Positions 22,171 to 51,735 of a DNA stretch of 64,000 bases are shown piece by piece (positions within the stretch are counted from its first letter, which is position 1; each line of letters opens with the position of its first letter). Below the pieces are notes generated by a model. That model was not told the origin of the DNA. It ran no database searches and saw only the letters and a list, made by a program, of their open reading frames with translations. The DNA is from Macrotis lagotis (lineage: Eukaryota; Chordata; Mammalia; Peramelemorphia; Peramelidae): NCBI RefSeq assembly GCF_037893015.1, contig NC_133665.1, positions 193,932,146 through 193,996,145 of the forward strand. The letters run 5' to 3'. Both the position numbers and the translations under genes were made by a program.

Positions 22171-25135
22171 TCATAAAGGAGGGAATCTTGAAATCAGGAC
22201 AAGACCCAGGGCTTCTTATTTCCAGGACTGTTCTCTAAGGGGGTGAGGGCAGAGCAAGACAGGGCTGGACTGGGCACAGATGGACAGGGAAGAGTATGAC
22301 TGGGCAGCACCAGGCAGGACAGGGCTCGGCTGGATGAAGAACCAAGAACTGCTTCTGGAGAGATGTGTTTGAAGGCTCCTAAAGGAGCAGACCCATGGGT
22401 CACCTGTAGACACAGCATCTACAAGATTCAAAGAGTTTAGGGACGAGTAGAGCCAAGACCCCAGGGAGGCTTTTGGAATCTGGGGTGGTTGCGGAACTAG
22501 GGAGCTGGCCTCCAAGGGCCAGGAGCCCCAGCCAAGCCATTGTCCAGGGTGCCTAGGAAAGGAGCAGGAGCTGAGCCCTCTTGGGCAGCTCAAGGATACC
22601 CCACAAGGTTCATCCTGTAGGGCCAGTCCACCAAAGGATTTGGCCTTGAGAACCTCAGAGACAAGCTTGGAGGGCAGCCTGGAGTCAGGAACATAATGCC
22701 AATAGCATCTTGCTAGTCCTAAATGCTCTAGAGATTGATGTGTTAATACTGGGTTTAACCTTGATTCCATAGGTCAAAAGCAGGCAAATGATGGACAGAT
22801 GATATGATCAAGACCCCCCCCCCTTCCCCAATGGAGCAGCAGACCCCGTCTGATAAAGGCTTATGAATTTATTGAACAACACTGATGATGCTTTTGATTC
22901 TTCTTCAGGGAGTTTGGGGGAAGTCTTGGAAATATCAGGGAAGAGACAAAGTGTGGTTCCAAGGGGAGAGGATGTTGGGCCAGAACTTGGGAAGGCCTGA
23001 TCTCAAATGAGGAGTAAATGAAGCAAATGTCTTAACCACTCTCTGCCTATAAAATGGGGGTGCAAGAGGAATAAACTAAGTTCCTAATGCTCTGTAAATG
23101 CTGATATTCCAATAAAAAGAGAAGAGTGCCTCCCACTCTGGATCAGAGGAAGGTACAGGTGTCAAGGAAAGGACTTTCTGGAATGTCTCGGGCTTTCCAA
23201 CAGAAAGAAGTTGGGATGGTGAAGGTGTGAAAAATTGTCATTCACTTGAGTACAAGGGGATTTTTTCCATGTTGGACTAAACTAACCCAGTCATTCAGAT
23301 GGTGCATATTCTGGTCTGTGATGGGAAATGTTGAAACTAGTTCTCAACTCACATTTTGGAGTTGAATCTGAATTATAAATGTTTCCTCCTTTGCCTTCTG
23401 AAGTCTGACCAGCAAGACCAACAGGTCCAAGGTGGCTTCCAAACTGGGTGACCCCAGAGGGCAGCAGTCTACTGGCACCTATTCTAGACAATGAACAAAA
23501 TAGTAAGCCAAATGTAAACAAAATAATAAACAAAATGTAAAAATGGACTCTTCTACCCCAGCTCGGTGCTCCTCATTGGCTGAAGGACAGAGGAAAGTGA
23601 GCAGTGTTATTCCTGCTCTTCTCACACTGGGGTTCCAGAACCCTTTGAGATGGAGCCCAACTGGTCTTTCCCCAGTCCCTCTTGCATGATACCTCGCTTC
23701 CCATCTCCAGGCCTTTGCCCTGGCTGTTCCATGATGGGCTTGTGTACCTTCCTAACTGCCATCAGAACCTCTCTTTTCTATTAAGACACAGCTAGTGCTC
23801 ACCCTCCCGAACTATTTGGTATTTGTTTATATCATACTGTTAAAAGAATTCTTAATTCAGCCTCTCCCTAATCAATAAGGCCAACTGATGTCATGAGGAG
23901 AAGGGCCTCCTCCCTCCACTGGGAGATGGTTCTGGTGTCTGGACCTGAGGGATTTTCAGACCACCCTTTCCCACAGGTGGGCAGGGCACACTCAGATTTT
24001 AAAGCAAGATTTAAGTTTGGAGGACCTTCAGTTGACTTTTCATAATTTCTCTACCCCCTCCTTTGGTGCTGAACATCCTCATGATGAAGTGCCATAATTG
24101 GATCCACCCCTTTCTATCCTCATTGTTGGTCTCAGTCGCTGGTAATTTGAGTTTGACTTCAGGAGTAGCTCCTTACCCCAGGAGAGACATTGTAAACATA
24201 TGCCACAAATAATCCCTATAAAAGGAAGGATGGAAAACCTCCCACTCCCATGGAGACTTAGGCTCCTTCCTATCTGCTTGGAACTGATTGCAGACCACCC
24301 TCTGAGCCCAGGTGGGTGGGAGGGAAGTTATCAGGAGCCAGGCGTAGCCCTCCTGACCAAGGGGTGGGGGTACCCCTCTTCCCCTTCCAGGAGGAGGTCT
24401 AAAGCCAGCCTATTCACGAGCCCACAGACCTGAGTGCTTGACCAAGTACCAAGTTCCCCCACAGTACATAGGTACCTTTCACTGATGAAGACCATTAAAA
24501 CCTATTCATTCTGTTCAGGAAGGCCAGGCTGTGGACATCCCATCCTTGAGTAGAATGAGGCTGGACGTAAGGATAAGTAGTAGGTCCCTAGATGACTGCT
24601 CTATGGCCGTGCTCATGTGGGGATGGTGAGTATGCCCAGAAGCCAAGAACTCTGGCCATCCCAGAGTGCCCTTGCCAAGTTTTGAGAAACCAATACTATG
24701 CTTTGTACAAAGTTAGCACAGAGGGAGTTACCCTAAAAGCCCTTCAGGGTATGCCTGGTCCCCCCCAAAGAAAACATACCCTGTTCCCTGTGATTGGGGT
24801 CATGTTCTGGATCCATCCCATCTGTACACTTACTTGTTGTTTGTCCCATAACAAGGAGGCCTTGGGGGCCTCCAGAGTCAAAGGGGTATTGGGGCATCTT
24901 CAACAATTAGTCCAATTAAAGGTGTGGCTGGCACTTTGGCATCCTGGTCTCTTAGTGCCAAGTGTCCAAAAGAGGATAGCAATGGCAAAAAACAACCACA
25001 TGGTGGTTACAAGGAAGGGAGAAGGTCTTAATGCATAGGGCCAAATAGGTGGCCATATAATGCAGTGGAAGGCTGAAGAGAATTGTGAGTGTAGAAATTG
25101 GGTGGAGAGATGCAAATTGACTAGAAGCAGAGAAT
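22170..25135. other. Intergenic with traces of L2 and unclassified repeats
   Basis: About 23690-23830 resembles L2 ('aggcctttgccctggctgtt', 'cccgaactatttggtatttg'). Two C runs lie near 22820 and 24765. The 148-codon frame at 24592-25038 has no recognisable domain, splice context or start support and is not called a gene. Confidence 0.4.
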
Positions 25136-25138
25136 TAT

Positions 25139-25620
25139 GAATTTAACAGAAACAATCTGTAATCTGCTCAAAGTTGAGACCCCCATTCTTGATGTGCCAC
25201 TGATTCAGTTTAATGTAAAATGTGTACCCTGACCTCCTTGGCCTTTGCCCTCTACCTAATTCTGGGTCCAGTAAGAGAAAGGGAGTCCACCTTTTGCCCT
25301 CTGGATGAGAGACAAGACATAAAAGCCTGAGCTGGACTCCAGCTCAGGGTTGTCGTCTTCTCTGACCATGGCCCAGTCAACACTGCTTGGCTGTTCTTCT
25401 CTCTCTCTCCCTCTATCCCTTCCATAACCTTTTTGTTAAAATTTATTTAAGGCAATGGGATTAAGTGATGCCCAATTATTAAGTGTCTGAGGTCAGATTT
25501 GAACTTAGGTCCTCCTGACTCGGGGGGTGCTCTAACCACTATGCCACCTAACTGCCCCTCTTGTAACCTTTTAAATAAATTTTTCTTTTATTTCCACCCT
25601 TGCTTTCCGGAGTTTGAATA
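25139..25620 (+). mobile_element. Possible solo LTR or LTR fragment (retrovirus-like fossil)
   Basis: The layout is LTR-like: a TATA-like cataaaag at about 25318, then a short leader-like stretch and an AATAAA-containing region near 25573. A younger SINE sits inside. No paired LTR or clear internal genes were recognised, so both class and ends are uncertain. If real, it is old and broken. Confidence 0.3.
25436..25558 (-). repeat. tRNA-headed marsupial SINE (WSINE1-like)
   Basis: Antisense copy: 'tttaaggcaatgggattaag', 'attattaagtgtctgag', 'gaacttaggtcctcctgact' and 'gccacctaactgcccc'. Flanked by the near-identical 'taaccttttt/taacctttta', a target-site duplication. Confidence 0.88.
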
Positions 25621-25624
25621 ATGA

Positions 25625-26430
25625 TTCCTCATAGGCAGAACTGAAGTCAAGTAGCCAGTGGCTACACCTGGATCTCAGACCAGCAGAAGAGGCGAGGCCT
25701 ACTCCGTCCTTGGACCTACTGAAGTCAAAAGGAAACTTCAATCCCAACCACCAAGGTGGTTCCAGGAGGCTTGGAGAGATTATCCAGGCAATGCAGCCAA
25801 AGCCCTGTGAGTGAAAAGTTAGGATCATGCAGTGAAAGGAGACAGAATTGAACCAGCATGGCTTCCAAAAATCGAAGGTATTGCTGTGGTTAGGAGAAGC
25901 TAAAGGAGGGAGATTAGTAGCAGCAGCCACGGGGACCATGGAGAAGCGGTAAGGAAAGGGACGGGAGCTGGAGATGGTACTTGGAGGATCACGCTTCCCA
26001 AAACCGGGCTGGCCTCCGAAAGGAAGACAAGCAACTCAGTGGAGGGGAGGGGAGGCTCACCCAGTTGTAACCATATCTACAAATACTTAGTCTCCCGAGT
26101 ATGAGCAAAGAATAAACAGGAAAAAAGAAAAACAGAGGAGCCACATGCCCTGAGATCAGGCGCTGGCTGGGCCTCCCCGGCATTTTTCTCTCTGGAAAGC
26201 TTCTAGGAGAGAGGCTGAGAGAAGCAATTCAAACAGTTTTGTATAAAACTCCATTTTCCATTAAGAGGCTTAGGTCCCTGCAGTACACACAGCAAACCAG
26301 GGCCACCCAGTAAGCAGGAGGCAGTACTGGTCCTGCCTTGAAGTGGGGGAGGCAGGAGGGGCTCCTTCCCTTCACAGCGCCTGGAAGGGGCCTCACCAGC
26401 CCCCAGCGGGTGGGAGCCAGGCGCCCCTAA
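25625..26430. other. Intergenic flank left of the CpG island
   Basis: No repeat core or exon recognised. GC content rises towards 26.4 kb. Confidence 0.4.
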
Positions 26431-27330
26431 GGTGGGAGCTCCTTTGATGGGTCAGGTGGATTGGGGCTTCACCGCATCTCGTGCGGGGGGTTTGGGCCCT
26501 GGGGGCTGGGGCCCTCGTTGGCTTCTCCCATTTGCCTCCCCGCATGCCCCCACGGCGCCTTTCCCCCTCTTGCAGAAGCCACCCCGAGGTCAGGGCCTGG
26601 GGCGGGGGCTGAGCCCTTCCCGGGGCTCTCCGTCCTCAGCAGCCGATGTCGGGGTGAACCCTGGCCCGGGGTCCGCCAGGGGTGCTCACGGTGGAGCCCG
26701 CGCGCCCCAGGGCCGCGCGGTGCCGCGGGCCTTCTCGGGGGGACTCGGGGCGCCAGTGTGGGAGAGGCTCAGCTCCGGCCCGGGACCCCGCATCCAGGGC
26801 CCGCGGGGGGCTGCTGCGGCTCCGGGGCCCCGCCGTCAGTGCACAAGCGGAGGGGCGCCGGGGGCCGGGCCGGGCCGGGCTCCGCGGGTGCTGCCGGCCT
26901 GGCCCCGCCGCGGCCGCCCCCTCCCCGCGGAGGAGAAGGGACAAGCGGGCCTTGGCAGGGGGCGCGGGCGCTTCGGGGGGCGCGGGGCCCGCTGAGGCCC
27001 CAACTCTTCTGCTAGACTGGGCGCGCCGGTTACCGCAGGCGCCCCCCCAGCATGCCCGCGGGGGGCCGGCACGGGAGGACCCCCGCCCCCCCCAGGCCGG
27101 CCGGCCCCCCCCTTCTCGGACGCAGCCCCGCCCCTCGGCCCCGCCCCCTTTGCCCGGCCAGCCGACTCGCGCCTGCGCGCCGGGGCCGCCGGAGGTGGCG
27201 GGAATCCCGAAAGGCTCGGGGGCGGGGCTTCGCGGCGCGCACGCGCCGAGCCGGCCCCGCCGGCATCTCGAGGGCAGCCGCGGCGCAGGCGCGGGCGCGG
27301 GGGGCGGGGCGGGGGCGGGGCCGCGCCCCG

Positions 27331-27339
27331 ATTTCATCA
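27331..27339 (-). promoter_or_regulatory. GARS1: C/EBP-ATF response element (CARE) candidate beside the GARS1 start
   Basis: The minus strand reads TGATGAAAT, an exact fit to the CARE consensus TGATGNAAN bound by ATF4-C/EBP heterodimers. It lies 17 bp before the first ATG, flanked by GC-only sequence. Aminoacyl-tRNA synthetase genes are established ATF4 targets in the amino-acid and ER stress response. One 9-mer can occur by chance, so binding remains an inference. Confidence 0.6.
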
Positions 27340-27356
27340 GCCGGGCCGGGCCGCGC

Positions 27357-44704
<17,348 letters not shown>

Positions 44705-44808
44705 GGACTGGCAGTGCCTCCTTTTCATGCCCACACCCATCACCTGTAAAATTGTACTATGTGACCCTCTGCTTCGGATTGGGGTCTCAGTCCCCAATGC
44801 GGATGATG

Positions 44809-44819
44809 ATTAAATTAAA
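44809..44819 (+). terminator. GARS1: GARS1 polyadenylation signal (two overlapping ATTAAA)
   Basis: Two overlapping ATTAAA hexamers lie about 105 nt after the stop codon. A GT-rich stretch (gtgtggtgttattacttgtt) follows at about 44832-44851, the usual arrangement for cleavage near 44830-44845. The predicted 3'UTR is therefore very short. Confidence 0.8.
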
Positions 44820-44844
44820 GGTTGCGAACAGGTGTGGTGTTATT

Positions 44845-46685
44845 ACTTGTTTCTGTGACCCGAGCCGCCACCTGCGTCCATGTGTACCTGAGGGGCGTCT
44901 TGTCTTTTGTTCACACCAGCCGCATCCCTGGGAAGCCTCCGCACAGGCTGCTTGTTCCTGTCCCCTCCCCTAAGAGCTTGGCTGTCCTCTGACTCCCGCT
45001 CAGGGAAACTCGCCATCCCATGGCTGCCCTGCCCCTTTTTTGGAGTAGGAAGGATGGTTGTGGGGAGGTGGGTGGAAGTGTGGCCCCCATGCCGTTGGGC
45101 CCCCTTACTTCTAGCCCCTTACCAGCGGCCCTGGGCTAGCTTGGCGGGGGGGATTTTGTTCTCCCTTCTCTTGCAACTCCTTGCCTTGGGTGCCCCCTCC
45201 AGGACAGTTGGAGACCCAATTCCTGTCAGCCGGACCATGGGGATCTTGGGGTTTTCCAACTTCCATGAAGCCCAGGACATCCCCTTGCGGCCCCCAGACC
45301 TCTGCTCTGATGCTCTGGGTTTGTAGGCAGTTGATTGTCTTGGGCGCGAGGCTGTAGAAGTCCCTCAGACAGGCTCGTGCTCCCAGGGACTCGGGAAGGA
45401 GGGGATGGCTCGGTGGTCTGAACTTTTGGGGCCCCCTTGCCCTGTGTCTCCTGGGAGACGGTGTTGGCACAAGTCCCTTTTGGGAAAACAGAAGCCTCGG
45501 GCCATCCCTGTGGGCCATCCGGGGCACATCCAGGGCACGTGGGGTCTTGTCTGGGGGTCTTGACTGGCCCTTGATCTAGGGGGTCAGCTGCCCAGGTGTC
45601 AGTGAGAATCCAGATGGCGCCTTTGTGCTCTGAGAGGGCAGGGCCAGGGGTCACTTTGAGATGACTTGTATGGACGGCCCCACAGATGGGACATCATCCC
45701 ACCAAGCCTAGGAGATGTGCTTGGGACCAGCATCGTGGGAGCCTGTAGGGGAAGCTGCTGACCCCCATGCCTGCCATGAAAACCCAGTGGGGTCAGCAAG
45801 AGTTAGAAACCTAGAGACAGGTGAATGACACCGTGCGGGACCCTGCTAATGCAATTCTACCCCCCAGTCTCGTGGGGGCATCACCGTTTTTGTGCCAATG
45901 ACCTTGGACAAAAGGAAAACACCAGTGAGTTGGAGGACATCAGCAGAGAGGCGTTGGTGGCTATGGGTTCATCCTTTGAACCTCAGGCGGCCACACCCTG
46001 GGCTTGGACAAGGGGTCCTGCCATGGGCTGCACAGACCTTGCTCTCATTGGGCAAAGGGTGGCCTTATTCCCAACAGACTGGAGTGCCAGGGCTCCAGGG
46101 GTGGGAGGCGCAGCCAGCCCCCTCAGCCCTGGCAGCAGCAAGCAGCAGCTCGCCCTAGCCCCAGTCCAGCTGAGGTCTCTGAGACCCCAGGCCCTGGGCT
46201 AGCTCTGCCTGGTGACCTGGGCTGGCCGGAGGGACATCAGAGTAGGATGTTGCTGTCCTTGGTCCAAGGAGTCAGCTGCTGACCTCATTCCCCAATAACT
46301 GGGTGGCTCACGCTTGTCCTAGGCAGGCTGATGGGTGACCTCACTAGTTTGTTAGACCCTTCATGGCCCCGATGGACACTGTCCCCATACTGGCTGGCCC
46401 CAGGTGGAGAGCAGCCCCCCACCCCCATTGCTTCTGAAAACAGCTGGTTCTTAGCAGAGTCCACCCCAGAGAAGCCTGTGGCCACTGGAGTACCACGGAC
46501 CAGATTCACGGTTCAGACCAACCAGACCGGGTCCTCTCCTAGTCTGGGCACCAGACTCCCAAATGATCCCAATTTAGGCTCCAGTATCTGAGGCAAACTT
46601 GAGGACCGAATCACAGCAGCTTTGTCATTGATCTGGAGCAACAGATGCTGAGAGCACAAGGAGGTCCCCGGCCCCCCTTTCCCCA
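44845..46685. other. Intergenic downstream of GARS1
   Basis: GC-rich unique sequence. No repeat core, exon or RNA gene seen. Confidence 0.45.
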
Positions 46686-46689
46686 GGAC

Positions 46690-46880
46690 AGCTGGGGTGC
46701 AGAGGACAGACTCTTCTTCCTGAGTTCCAATCCAGCCTCAGACACGTCCTCACTGGGTGACCCTGGACAAATCACTTCACCCTGGGTGCCTACATCTCCT
46801 CATCTGCACCATGAGCCGGAGGAGATGGCCAAATGCTCCAGGGTCTTCGCCAAGAAAACCCCAGGTGAGGGCTGAACAAG
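46690..46880 (+). repeat. MAR1-like SINE
   Basis: 'gagttccaatccagcctcag', 'gtgaccctggacaaatcact' and 'cttcgccaagaaaacccca'. Old copy. Confidence 0.75.
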
Positions 46881-47394
46881 AAGCAGCCCCCCTCCCCCAT
46901 CCTGATTCCTGAGGACCATTTGAAAACGGGGTCCTCTTCTAGTTTCATGACCTACCCTCGGGGGAGCCTGTTCCAGACCCCTTCTCCATCCTTGCTCGCT
47001 CTCCCACTCTCTAAGCTTGGCTTCAAACATGGGTTCTCTGACCCCAGAACCAGTCAACGCCACCGTATGCATACTGTGTTATGGGGTGCGGGACACCCTC
47101 AAGCCTGAAATGGTTCAGAGCCAAACCTGCCACTCATCTCCAGGTGAAAGGCATCTGTGGGCAGAGGCTGGAAAGTGGGGGAAAAGGAGGGGGAATAAGA
47201 AGGATGGTGAGCCAGCCTCCCTTCCTAGACCCCTTCTCTGGCCAATCCCTTCCTCTCGGAGCTGGAGAGGGGGTGACAGGAGGGAGAAGAACAAAGGAGA
47301 TAATTGTCTGCCTTCCCCAGATCTCTCCAGACTGTGGGGGCTGGCCCGTGGGGCCTGTCGGGGTCAGCCATGCCAGGCGCCCCCGCTGCCTGGC

Positions 47395-47525
47395 AGAGCT
47401 CAATTAAGAAGCCCAATTAATTATTCTATTTTTAGCCAAAGAGAAGGCCAACATTGTTTTGGATAATTAAAAATACCATCTCTTCTCTCTCAGTAATTGA
47501 TTCATTTGAGCATATGGGGAACGGA
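47395..47525. promoter_or_regulatory. AT-rich island with TAAT-core motifs, candidate conserved element
   Basis: A sharply AT-rich block in GC-rich surroundings with clustered homeodomain-type cores: 'caattaattattctattttt', 'ggataattaaaaatacc' and 'gtaattgattcatttgagca'. It has no repeat signature. Conservation could not be tested, so the regulatory reading is inference. Confidence 0.35.
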
Positions 47526-47609
47526 CCAAGGAATAGACCCTTTGTCTCCCTGTGGACCAGAGGGTCAGGCCTTCAGTTCCTGGTGGGTCTGCGTCGGCAG
47601 GACCCTCTG

Positions 47610-47850
47610 CTGGCACTGATGACTAAGCCCTGAACCTGGAGTCAGGAAGACTCGAGTTCAAATCTGGCTTCAGACACTTAGTAGTGAGGGACCTGGGCAC
47701 ACTCAAGCTGTCTCAGTTTCCTCTTCTTTAAAATGGGCAGTTATAATGGTTATGGAAAGCTTCAAATGAGACAATCCATGGAAAGTGCTTTGCAAACCTG
47801 AAAGTCCCAGATCAGTGTTAGCCATTATCATGATTATTCCTGACCCGGCT
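47610..47850 (+). repeat. MIR/THER1-type CORE-SINE
   Basis: 'gaacctggagtcaggaagac', 'cagtttcctcttctttaaaa' and 'aaagtgctttgcaaacctga' then 'gttagccattatcatgatta'. Confidence 0.85.
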
Positions 47851-47854
47851 CTGT

Positions 47855-49145
47855 GATGTGCTGCACTGTGAACATATGCATGGGGTGACCAAGGCAGAGA
47901 GCTAGTATGTGCTAGGAGGTTGGACGGCCTTGGCTGCCACCTTTGCCCTGGGGTGGGGCTGCTTCCATCTGGGCCTCCAGCAAAGCCCTGAGAAAAGCCT
48001 TTGGGCCAATGACCGAGCCCTTGGCTAGCCCACAAGAGCCCTTCCTCCTGTTTGATCCAGGAATCAATGGTGTGGGGCTCTTGTTCATCCAAATTCAGAT
48101 CTGGAGGAATGATGCTTGCAAATGGCATGCCCGTGTTTGAAGACTGAAAGAGAACACTTGAGCATTCGATGATAAACCCACTTGCTTCACTCCTATCGTA
48201 TTTCTCCCTGTTCATGATCGAATCACTCCATAGAAAACTCTACAGACTTGTGACTGGACATTGAAAGGTTTGTCTCCTGGTGCCAAAGGCTTCCTTCAGC
48301 CCAATATGAATGATGAGGCACATTGAGTGGCTGTGGCCAGGCAGAAAATGGAAATGTCCACCCTGAGCGATTGTCACCCAAAGGTAGCCTCTACATGTCC
48401 TCTCTCTTTTCAGGTCTTCCTAATATGGCTTGTATTCATCCCCACATATCTTCTGTGGGCCCACAGCAGACCTGTCTCATTGTTGCTTCCTCAGACTGTC
48501 CAGTGAGTGGAAGATGACTGGGAATTCAAAGTGTTGGTCAGAGCCACTATCTGGGCATGATGGGATGTGCCAAGAGGTGACCTGAGATATGTAGCCCACA
48601 GGTGCCTCTTTGTGAGAACAAAGTTCATTCATACAGAGCCACGAGTTTTTTTGGGATGCTTTCCTCCAGGGGTCTCAGTTTAATCCCCTCTTCATAGGGT
48701 TTAAGCTGCCTGATGACCCACCTCCCTCTGGTCATGGCCAGATCTCCAGCCAGCTGGAAAAACCTGCCTGTCCCTGGTCTCCAGCCAGCTGCCTCGGCCA
48801 GCAACAATTACATGCCTCAATGAGAAGATGGGAACTACGACCTGTTTCTAAGAGATTTCCAGCTCCAGATGAGTTTGGCACCTCTTGAAACGGCTTCCAC
48901 ACCTCAGTCTGTGGAGAAGAGACAGAAGATGCTCCTTTAGAAAGAAAAACAAATGCAGTGTTTTCCATCCTGCCTAGGGACCCCTCTGGTGAGTTGAAAT
49001 GCCTAAGAGTTGCTTCCCTCTGAGGCACAAACAGCTCATTGCAGTTCGCTTCAGAGCATGGAGAGGAGGAAGGGAATGATCTCTGGGAGAACTACAGATA
49101 CTGTTCCAAATTTCAGAAATGGGAAGTGGATGGATTCTCTTAGAA
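47855..49145. other. Intergenic, no recognised feature
   Basis: Unique sequence with no exon, RNA gene or repeat core that I could identify. Confidence 0.4.
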
Positions 49146-49149
49146 AGGA

Positions 49150-49290
49150 AAGCAGGTTGGTGCAGTGGATAGAGCTTCGGCCCTGGAGTCAGAAGGACCT
49201 GAATTCAAATCCAACCTCAGATACTCAATAGTTATTTGCTCTGTGACCTTAGGCAAGTCACTTAGCTCTGAGAGAGAGAGAGAGAGACTG
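49150..49290 (+). repeat. tRNA-headed SINE with (GA)n tail
   Basis: 'ggttggtgcagtggatagag', 'ggagtcagaaggacctgaat' and 'taggcaagtcacttagctct', followed by about ten GA units. Confidence 0.85.
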
Positions 49291-49564
49291 GGATCTTGGT
49301 TTCTATGACGATGACTCTGACCTGCTCTGGGTCACAGCTCTGGGAGTTGGGGCTAATTCTTAACTGCTGAATGACTGTTTCCTCAACTGTAAAAAGGCCA
49401 CCAAAATAGTCCAACGGGAGCAGAATGAGCTGCCTAGGGAGAGAGGGTGGGCTCCCTCCATTGAGAACCCAAGCAGAGGTTACATGTCCATTTGTCCAAA
49501 AAAGAGCCTTCTTGAGCAGGCAAAGGTCAGACTGAAATTCTGGTGGTTCCCTCATTCTTTGATG

Positions 49565-49715
49565 ACTGCTGTTGGGACATCTAGGTTCACATCCTGTCTC
49601 TGCCACTTCCTGCCCATATGACCTTGGGAAAGTCATTTCAGATATGCCTCAGTTTTCTGATTGATTTAGGTGACTTCTGAGATCCCTTCCAGCTCTAAAC
49701 CTGGGACTCTGATGC
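49565..49715 (+). repeat. MIR-type SINE
   Basis: 'tctgccacttcctgcccata', 'gaccttgggaaagtcatttc' and 'gagatcccttccagctctaa'. Confidence 0.8.
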
Positions 49716-50081
49716 TCAGTAGTCAGAGGTGGCATGGTCTTTGTCCTTGTATCCTCCATGATGCCAAGCCCAAGGCTTGACCCCCAGTCGGTGCTTGTCT
49801 TTGGATGCTTTCAGAACCCAATCTGGGACCCCTCCTGTCAGCAGTGTTACGCCTGCCCTCCCTTTCCTCACCTGCCCTTCACTCCTTGGCCCTCAGTGGG
49901 CAGTGCCCAACCTTGCCATGTGCCAGAAAGAACTCCCTTCAAGTGCAAGAAGGGGCCAGTGCCCAACTGGACATCACTTAAGTCCTCATTCTGCTCCAGG
50001 CCATGGATGTGTATGGAGACATACACACAGGCAGAGAGGTTAAGACACACATTGATCTATGTGTATGTATGTTTGCTGCTC

Positions 50082-50400
50082 AGTCATTCAGTAGGATCTG
50101 ACTCTCCATGACTCGTTGACTGTACTGTCCCTGCGGGTTTCTTGGTAAGGATATTGTCACTTCTTGGCCCAGGATCACAAGGACCTTTCCTGCTCAGATT
50201 TTTATCCCCCTTGAAGATGAAGATCCACCTTCTCCCTTCCCCCATGTCTTGAAGCACTGCTGTGCCCTCTTTCTACTCTCAGAGAATACCATAGGCAGCC
50301 AAGTAATCATCTCATCTCCCTCTTAGACAGCAAGTTCCACGAGGCCCCGAGAGGGAGCAAGACTCAGCTGCTCCTTGTCTCTTCCCCAGGGTTCAGAGAA
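50082..50400. repeat. MAR1 fragment (antisense) and L2-like scrap
   Basis: 'ctgctcagtcattcagtagg' with 'tttcttggtaaggatattgt' (MAR1, minus). At about 50310-50395, 'gacagcaagttccacgaggc' resembles an L2 3' end. Confidence 0.5.
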
Positions 50401-50404
50401 TGGA

Positions 50405-51575
50405 GTGGGGGCTGCTTGTTTGTCCTTTGTCCGAGGATGAAAGGTACCTCATGGAGGATGTCTTTGACTTGAGCTGTTTTTAAGTGAGGCAGAGCTGCAC
50501 AACATCATCAGCCTCACTCTCCTCCAGAGTCATCGGAGTCCATGGCAGGATAAAGGCCAGGAGAGGACCGTTGATGACCCAGGTCACAGTGGAGGACTTT
50601 GGGGTCTTCGTTGTCAGACCTAGCCTTACACTGCACTGCTTCTGTCGCCTTCACGGCTGTAGAACCCATTGTCCTCATCTGCCCATTCTGCTGGGGCAGT
50701 CTTCCATGCTTGGGGTAGAACCTCTGAGTCATTCTCAGCCTGGGCTAGGTTCTTCATTGTTTGTTGTGTGGAGCCAGATCACCTCATCTGGATTATCAGC
50801 TCTCCCTTGCCTCCTGAGGCCTGGACTCACAGCCCCATCTGTCATGTAGGTCACCATTTGGATGGCAAGGGTTCCCTCTTCATTCTCTCATCTCCCCATC
50901 TCCACCCCCCCTTCCCACTGTGTCACCAACCCAAGACAGACTGACTAGATCATGCGTACCAGTCTGAGGGTGAGGGTTGACCTCACTTAAACCCCTGAAG
51001 AGTTTCGCCAAGGGTCTACCCAAGTCCTCCACTCTAAGCAGATGTCAGAATAAATGGGGGTTGAATTGAACAGAATAAAATGTGCTGCCATTGAAAATAT
51101 TCTGAAAAGGGACCTTCACGGTACCCCAGTTCTCCCCACTCATGTTGCTCCTTCCCCAGAGCCCTTGGAACACCCCCCCCCCCAACTCCCTCCAATAGCC
51201 TTGGCTCCAGACATCATCTGAGGGAAGGTGAGAGGCCCTTCTGACTCTCCCATGGGTGAGGCAGGAGGCCTGGGCAGGCTTTCCAGGCTGGACTGAAGGC
51301 ACCAGAGAGGAGCTCCTTGCTTCCGAGGCAGAACCTCTCCCAAATCAAGACTCAGTGTCTTAGGAACAGACTGGCTGTCTCCCAGTGACCCCTGCTGCAA
51401 GCCTTTTGAGCCCTCCTAAGAAACCAATGGAAAATAGAGCAGCTGTCAGAGGGCCCAGGCCCCATGGGTCCCAACCTGTTCTTCTCTTTGTAAAGTGATG
51501 ACATTGGACAAGATGCTCCAGGGAGTCTCCAACCAGGGCCTCCTGTCCATTCTCTCTGCCACAAGACTGTGGTTT
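50405..51575. other. Intergenic, no recognised feature
   Basis: No exon, RNA gene or clear repeat; a C run lies near 51173-51183. Confidence 0.4.
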
Positions 51576-51579
51576 TAGT

Positions 51580-51735
51580 GGACTTGGGACTGAGTCCTGG
51601 CTCAGGGATACTGACTAGCTGTGTGACCCTGGGCAAGTCACTTCATCTCTGTGAGACTCCGTTTCCTCCTCTGTGAAGTGGGCTAAGGATAACTGCCTCA
51701 CTTTAGCATAGGGTTATTGTGAAGATTTATGTCTC
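51580..51735 (+). repeat. MIR-type SINE
   Basis: 'gactagctgtgtgaccctgg', 'gggcaagtcacttcatctct' and 'gtttcctcctctgtgaagtg', then 'catagggttattgtgaagat'. Confidence 0.85.

Noticed and set aside
24592-25038. 148-codon frame as a gene
   Set aside because: No recognisable domain, no splice context, biased by local composition; adjoining sequence is repeat-like.
1-26400. Exons of GGCT or other genes expected upstream of GARS1 by synteny
   Set aside because: No segment resembling them with splice sites was found; the neighbour probably lies left of the window.
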